Below are positions 6,487-7,866 of a stretch of DNA of 7,866 nucleotides, piece by piece. Position numbers and translations under genes: made by a program. Position 1 is the first letter of the stretch. The number at the start of each line of letters is the position of its first letter. The notes below the pieces were generated by a model that was given only the letters and a program-made list of their open reading frames with translations, was not told the origin of the DNA and ran no database searches. The DNA lies in contig DMJQ01000079.1 in the NCBI GenBank assembly GCA_003457065.1, positions 2,674 through 10,539 on the forward strand, written 5' to 3'. Origin of the DNA: Clostridiales bacterium. GTDB lineage: Bacteria; Bacillota; Clostridia; Tissierellales; Sedimentibacteraceae.

Positions 6487-6918
6487 ATGAAAGTATCGAC
6501 AAAAGGAAGATATGGGCTGCGCGCCATAATCGACCTGTCACTTAATTCAAAAGGAGACTATGTTTCTTTAATAAGCATTGCGGAAAGACAAAACATATCA
6601 AAAAACTATCTTGAACAGGTCTTTTCTGCTCTCAGAAAATCAGGCATAGTTAAAAGTGTTAAGGGCTCACAAGGCGGTTATCTTCTTAACGGCAACACTT
6701 CTGAAATAAAGGTTGGAGATGTTTTAAGAGCTCTTGAAGGTGATTTGTCCGTTGTTAAAGAAGATGAAATTGCCAATAACAAAATAGAGTTGTGCATTAA
6801 AAAAAATATATGGAATAAAATAGATGAAAAGGTCTTTGAAGTAATAGACAATATTACGCTTGAGGATATAATCAATGAATACAACAAAGGTAATGACGCT
6901 CTTATGTACTATATTTAA
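6487..6918 (+). CDS. cymR: Rrf2-family transcriptional regulator, CymR-like
   Basis: DNA-binding regulator of 143 residues. The N-terminal winged helix is typical of Rrf2 proteins: MKVSTKGRYGLRAIIDL, then SIAERQNISKNYLEQVFSALRKSGIVKSVKGSQGGYLL (about 30-67). The C-terminus, TLEDIINEY...ALMYYI, closely resembles that of Bacillus CymR, the repressor of cysteine and sulfur metabolism that acts with CysK. It has one cysteine (Cys103) and lacks the three-cysteine cluster used by IscR or NsrR to hold an Fe-S centre, so a direct Fe-S sensor is unlikely. The start follows GAGGTG (6476-6481) by 5 bases. It has its own promoter and operator-like dyad. No cysteine, Isc or Suf genes are adjacent, so targets must lie elsewhere. 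Family membership is secure; the CymR assignment is likely. Confidence 0.88.
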   Translation: MKVSTKGRYGLRAIIDLSLNSKGDYVSLISIAERQNISKNYLEQVFSALRKSGIVKSVKGSQGGYLLNGNTSEIKVGDVLRALEGDLSVVKEDEIANNKIELCIKKNIWNKIDEKVFEVIDNITLEDIINEYNKGNDALMYYI

Positions 6919-7004
6919 ACGATAAGCGAACAACGGCGGAACTGTTACTTGTATGCGGCTTCAAATAATTGTCACCGTGTCCCGCTTCTGTCAGAGGAAG
7001 TTAT

Positions 7005-7355
7005 ATGTATGATAAAAATAAGGGCTTTGAATATGAGAAGATTGCCAGGAAGTATCTGCTTGACAAAGGCTATGAAATAATAAAAGAAAATTTTATCAGC
7101 AGGTTCGGAGAGATAGATATTATTGCGTCAAAAAATGGCAAGCTTCATTTTGTGGAAGTTAAGGGCCGGAAAAATACCAGCCACGGTTACCCGAGAGAAT
7201 CGGTCACCCTGGATAAGCAGAAGAGAATTATTAAGACTGCAGGGTATTATTTTATGCTAAGAGGATCTGACGACGTGCCTTGCCAGTTTGATGTGATCGA
7301 AATTATAATTGAGAATAAAGAAATCAATCATATTGAGAATGCATTTTGGGTCTGA
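7005..7355 (+). CDS. yraN: YraN/UPF0102 family nuclease-fold protein
   Basis: Small cytoplasmic protein of 116 residues, normal for the family. It carries the endonuclease-like core: GFEYEKIARKYL at the N-terminus, FGEIDIIA (Glu36, Asp38), FVEVKGR (Glu51, Lys53), then TLDKQKRIIKTAGYYF and FDVIEI. This matches the PD-(D/E)xK nuclease fold; a cellular role for YraN proteins is not firmly established. The ATG at 7005 was chosen because GAGG (6994-6997) lies 7 bases upstream and MYDKNKGFEYEK fits family N-termini. A TTG at 6969 would add 12 unlikely residues. It follows the regulator by 86 bases with no clear promoter or terminator between, so it may be read from the cymR promoter. In many clostridia it lies directly after rnhB. 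Confidence 0.92.
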   Translation: MYDKNKGFEYEKIARKYLLDKGYEIIKENFISRFGEIDIIASKNGKLHFVEVKGRKNTSHGYPRESVTLDKQKRIIKTAGYYFMLRGSDDVPCQFDVIEIIIENKEINHIENAFWV

Positions 7356-7359
7356 CGGC

Positions 7360-7388
7360 TTGAAAGATATGATTATTTGTGGTATTAT
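7360..7388 (+). promoter_or_regulatory. Sigma-A-type promoter of mtaB
   Basis: TTGAAA (7360-7365) and TATTAT (7383-7388) are separated by 17 bases, starting 5 bases past the yraN stop. The expected start is near 7395, about 35 nt before the mtaB ATG. Confidence 0.6.
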
Positions 7389-7429
7389 TTATAGAGTAAT
7401 TCAAGATCAAACTAACATTGGGAGAATAA

Positions 7430-7866
7430 ATGAACAACCGGGAAATAAACAGAAAAGATAAATATACCGTATCATTTACAACGCTTGGATGCAAGGTCAA
7501 TCAATTTGAGACCGAGGCCATGACAGAGCTTCTCGAAAGAGAAGGATTTGAGGTGCTTCATCAGGGTGATAAAAGTGATATTTATATTATAAACACATGT
7601 GCCGTAACCAAAGAAAGCGAAAGAAAATCAAGACAGTTCATAAATAAGGCGAAACGCATCAATCCGAATGCATTGGTTGTGGCTGTGGGATGCAGTGTAC
7701 AGCTTAACGGCGAAAAATTAAATGAAGAAACAGATGTAGACATAATTATCGGGACAAAGCATAAAGGTAATATAGGAAAACTCATAAAAGAAAAGCTGAG
7801 CAACATGGAACAGCAGACAGAGGACATAGTAGAATTTCACGGAAGGGCAGATTTCGAGGAATTAAA
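7430..7866 (+). CDS. mtaB: tRNA t6A37 methylthiotransferase MtaB, N-terminal part (cut by window end)
   Basis: Radical-SAM enzyme that adds a methylthio group to N6-threonylcarbamoyladenosine at position 37 of ANN-decoding tRNAs (B. subtilis YqeV). The frame is open from the ATG at 7430 to the window end, 145 residues of an expected 430-450, covering only the N-terminal UPF0004 domain. Its three iron-sulfur ligands are visible: Cys21 in TTLGCKVNQFETEAM, Cys57 in INTCAVT and Cys88 in VGCSVQ. LGCKVNQ separates MtaB from MiaB (YGCQMN) and RimO (LGCPKN). The third motif is normally GCYAQ, so GCSVQ is a small deviation. The radical-SAM CxxxCxxC motif and TRAM domain would lie beyond the window. 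GGGAG (7420-7424) is 5 bases upstream of the start, and the gene has its own promoter. Confidence 0.94.
   Translation, partial: MNNREINRKDKYTVSFTTLGCKVNQFETEAMTELLEREGFEVLHQGDKSDIYIINTCAVTKESERKSRQFINKAKRINPNALVVAVGCSVQLNGEKLNEETDVDIIIGTKHKGNIGKLIKEKLSNMEQQTEDIVEFHGRADFEEL

Noticed and set aside
6969..7004. Upstream TTG start for yraN
   Set aside because: It adds MSPCPASVRGSY, unlike YraN N-termini, whereas the ATG at 7005 has GAGG 7 bases upstream.

Overview
The window looks like chromosome of a low-G+C Gram-positive anaerobe (Clostridia or Tissierellia-like). The signs are A/T-rich wobble positions, strong AAGGAG/GGAGG ribosome binding sites, sigma-A-type promoters with exact 17-base spacers, a Firmicutes-style lipoprotein signal, and proteins typical of that group (a CymR-like Rrf2 regulator, an MtaB-type methylthiotransferase). 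The taxon is inferred from these features only. All genes are on the + strand. I see no phage, transposon, CRISPR, rRNA or tRNA signature.

Layout. (1) 1-377: 3' end of rnhB (ribonuclease HII), closed by an intrinsic terminator whose left arm lies inside the gene and whose loop carries the stop codon. (2) 378-660: non-coding spacer with a clear promoter for deoC and an 11-bp inverted repeat lying over its -35 box. (3) 661-6213: a probable five-gene operon, deoC - BMP-family nucleoside-binding lipoprotein - double-domain ABC ATPase - two permeases. The last three genes overlap or are translationally coupled. A long hairpin follows at 6217-6259. (4) 6334-6918: promoter, perfect 9-bp inverted-repeat operator and gene for a CymR-like Rrf2 regulator. 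(5) 7005-7355: yraN (UPF0102). (6) 7360-7866: promoter and 5' part of mtaB, cut by the window edge.

How the genes work together. The lipoprotein would capture (deoxy)nucleosides outside the cell, and the ABC complex (one double ATPase, two unlike permeases) would import them. After phosphorolysis and phosphopentomutase action, encoded elsewhere, DeoC would cleave deoxyribose-5-phosphate to acetaldehyde and glyceraldehyde-3-phosphate. This is a scavenging module that supplies bases and carbon. The flanking genes are housekeeping (RNA/DNA hybrid removal, YraN, tRNA modification). The module and the regulator appear to sit between rnhB and yraN, which are often close neighbours in clostridia.

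Nothing here requires a wholly new system. The most interesting points are regulatory: two well-formed dyads placed exactly at promoters (deoC and cymR), a stop-codon-embedded terminator, and a hairpin between the binding-protein and ATPase genes.
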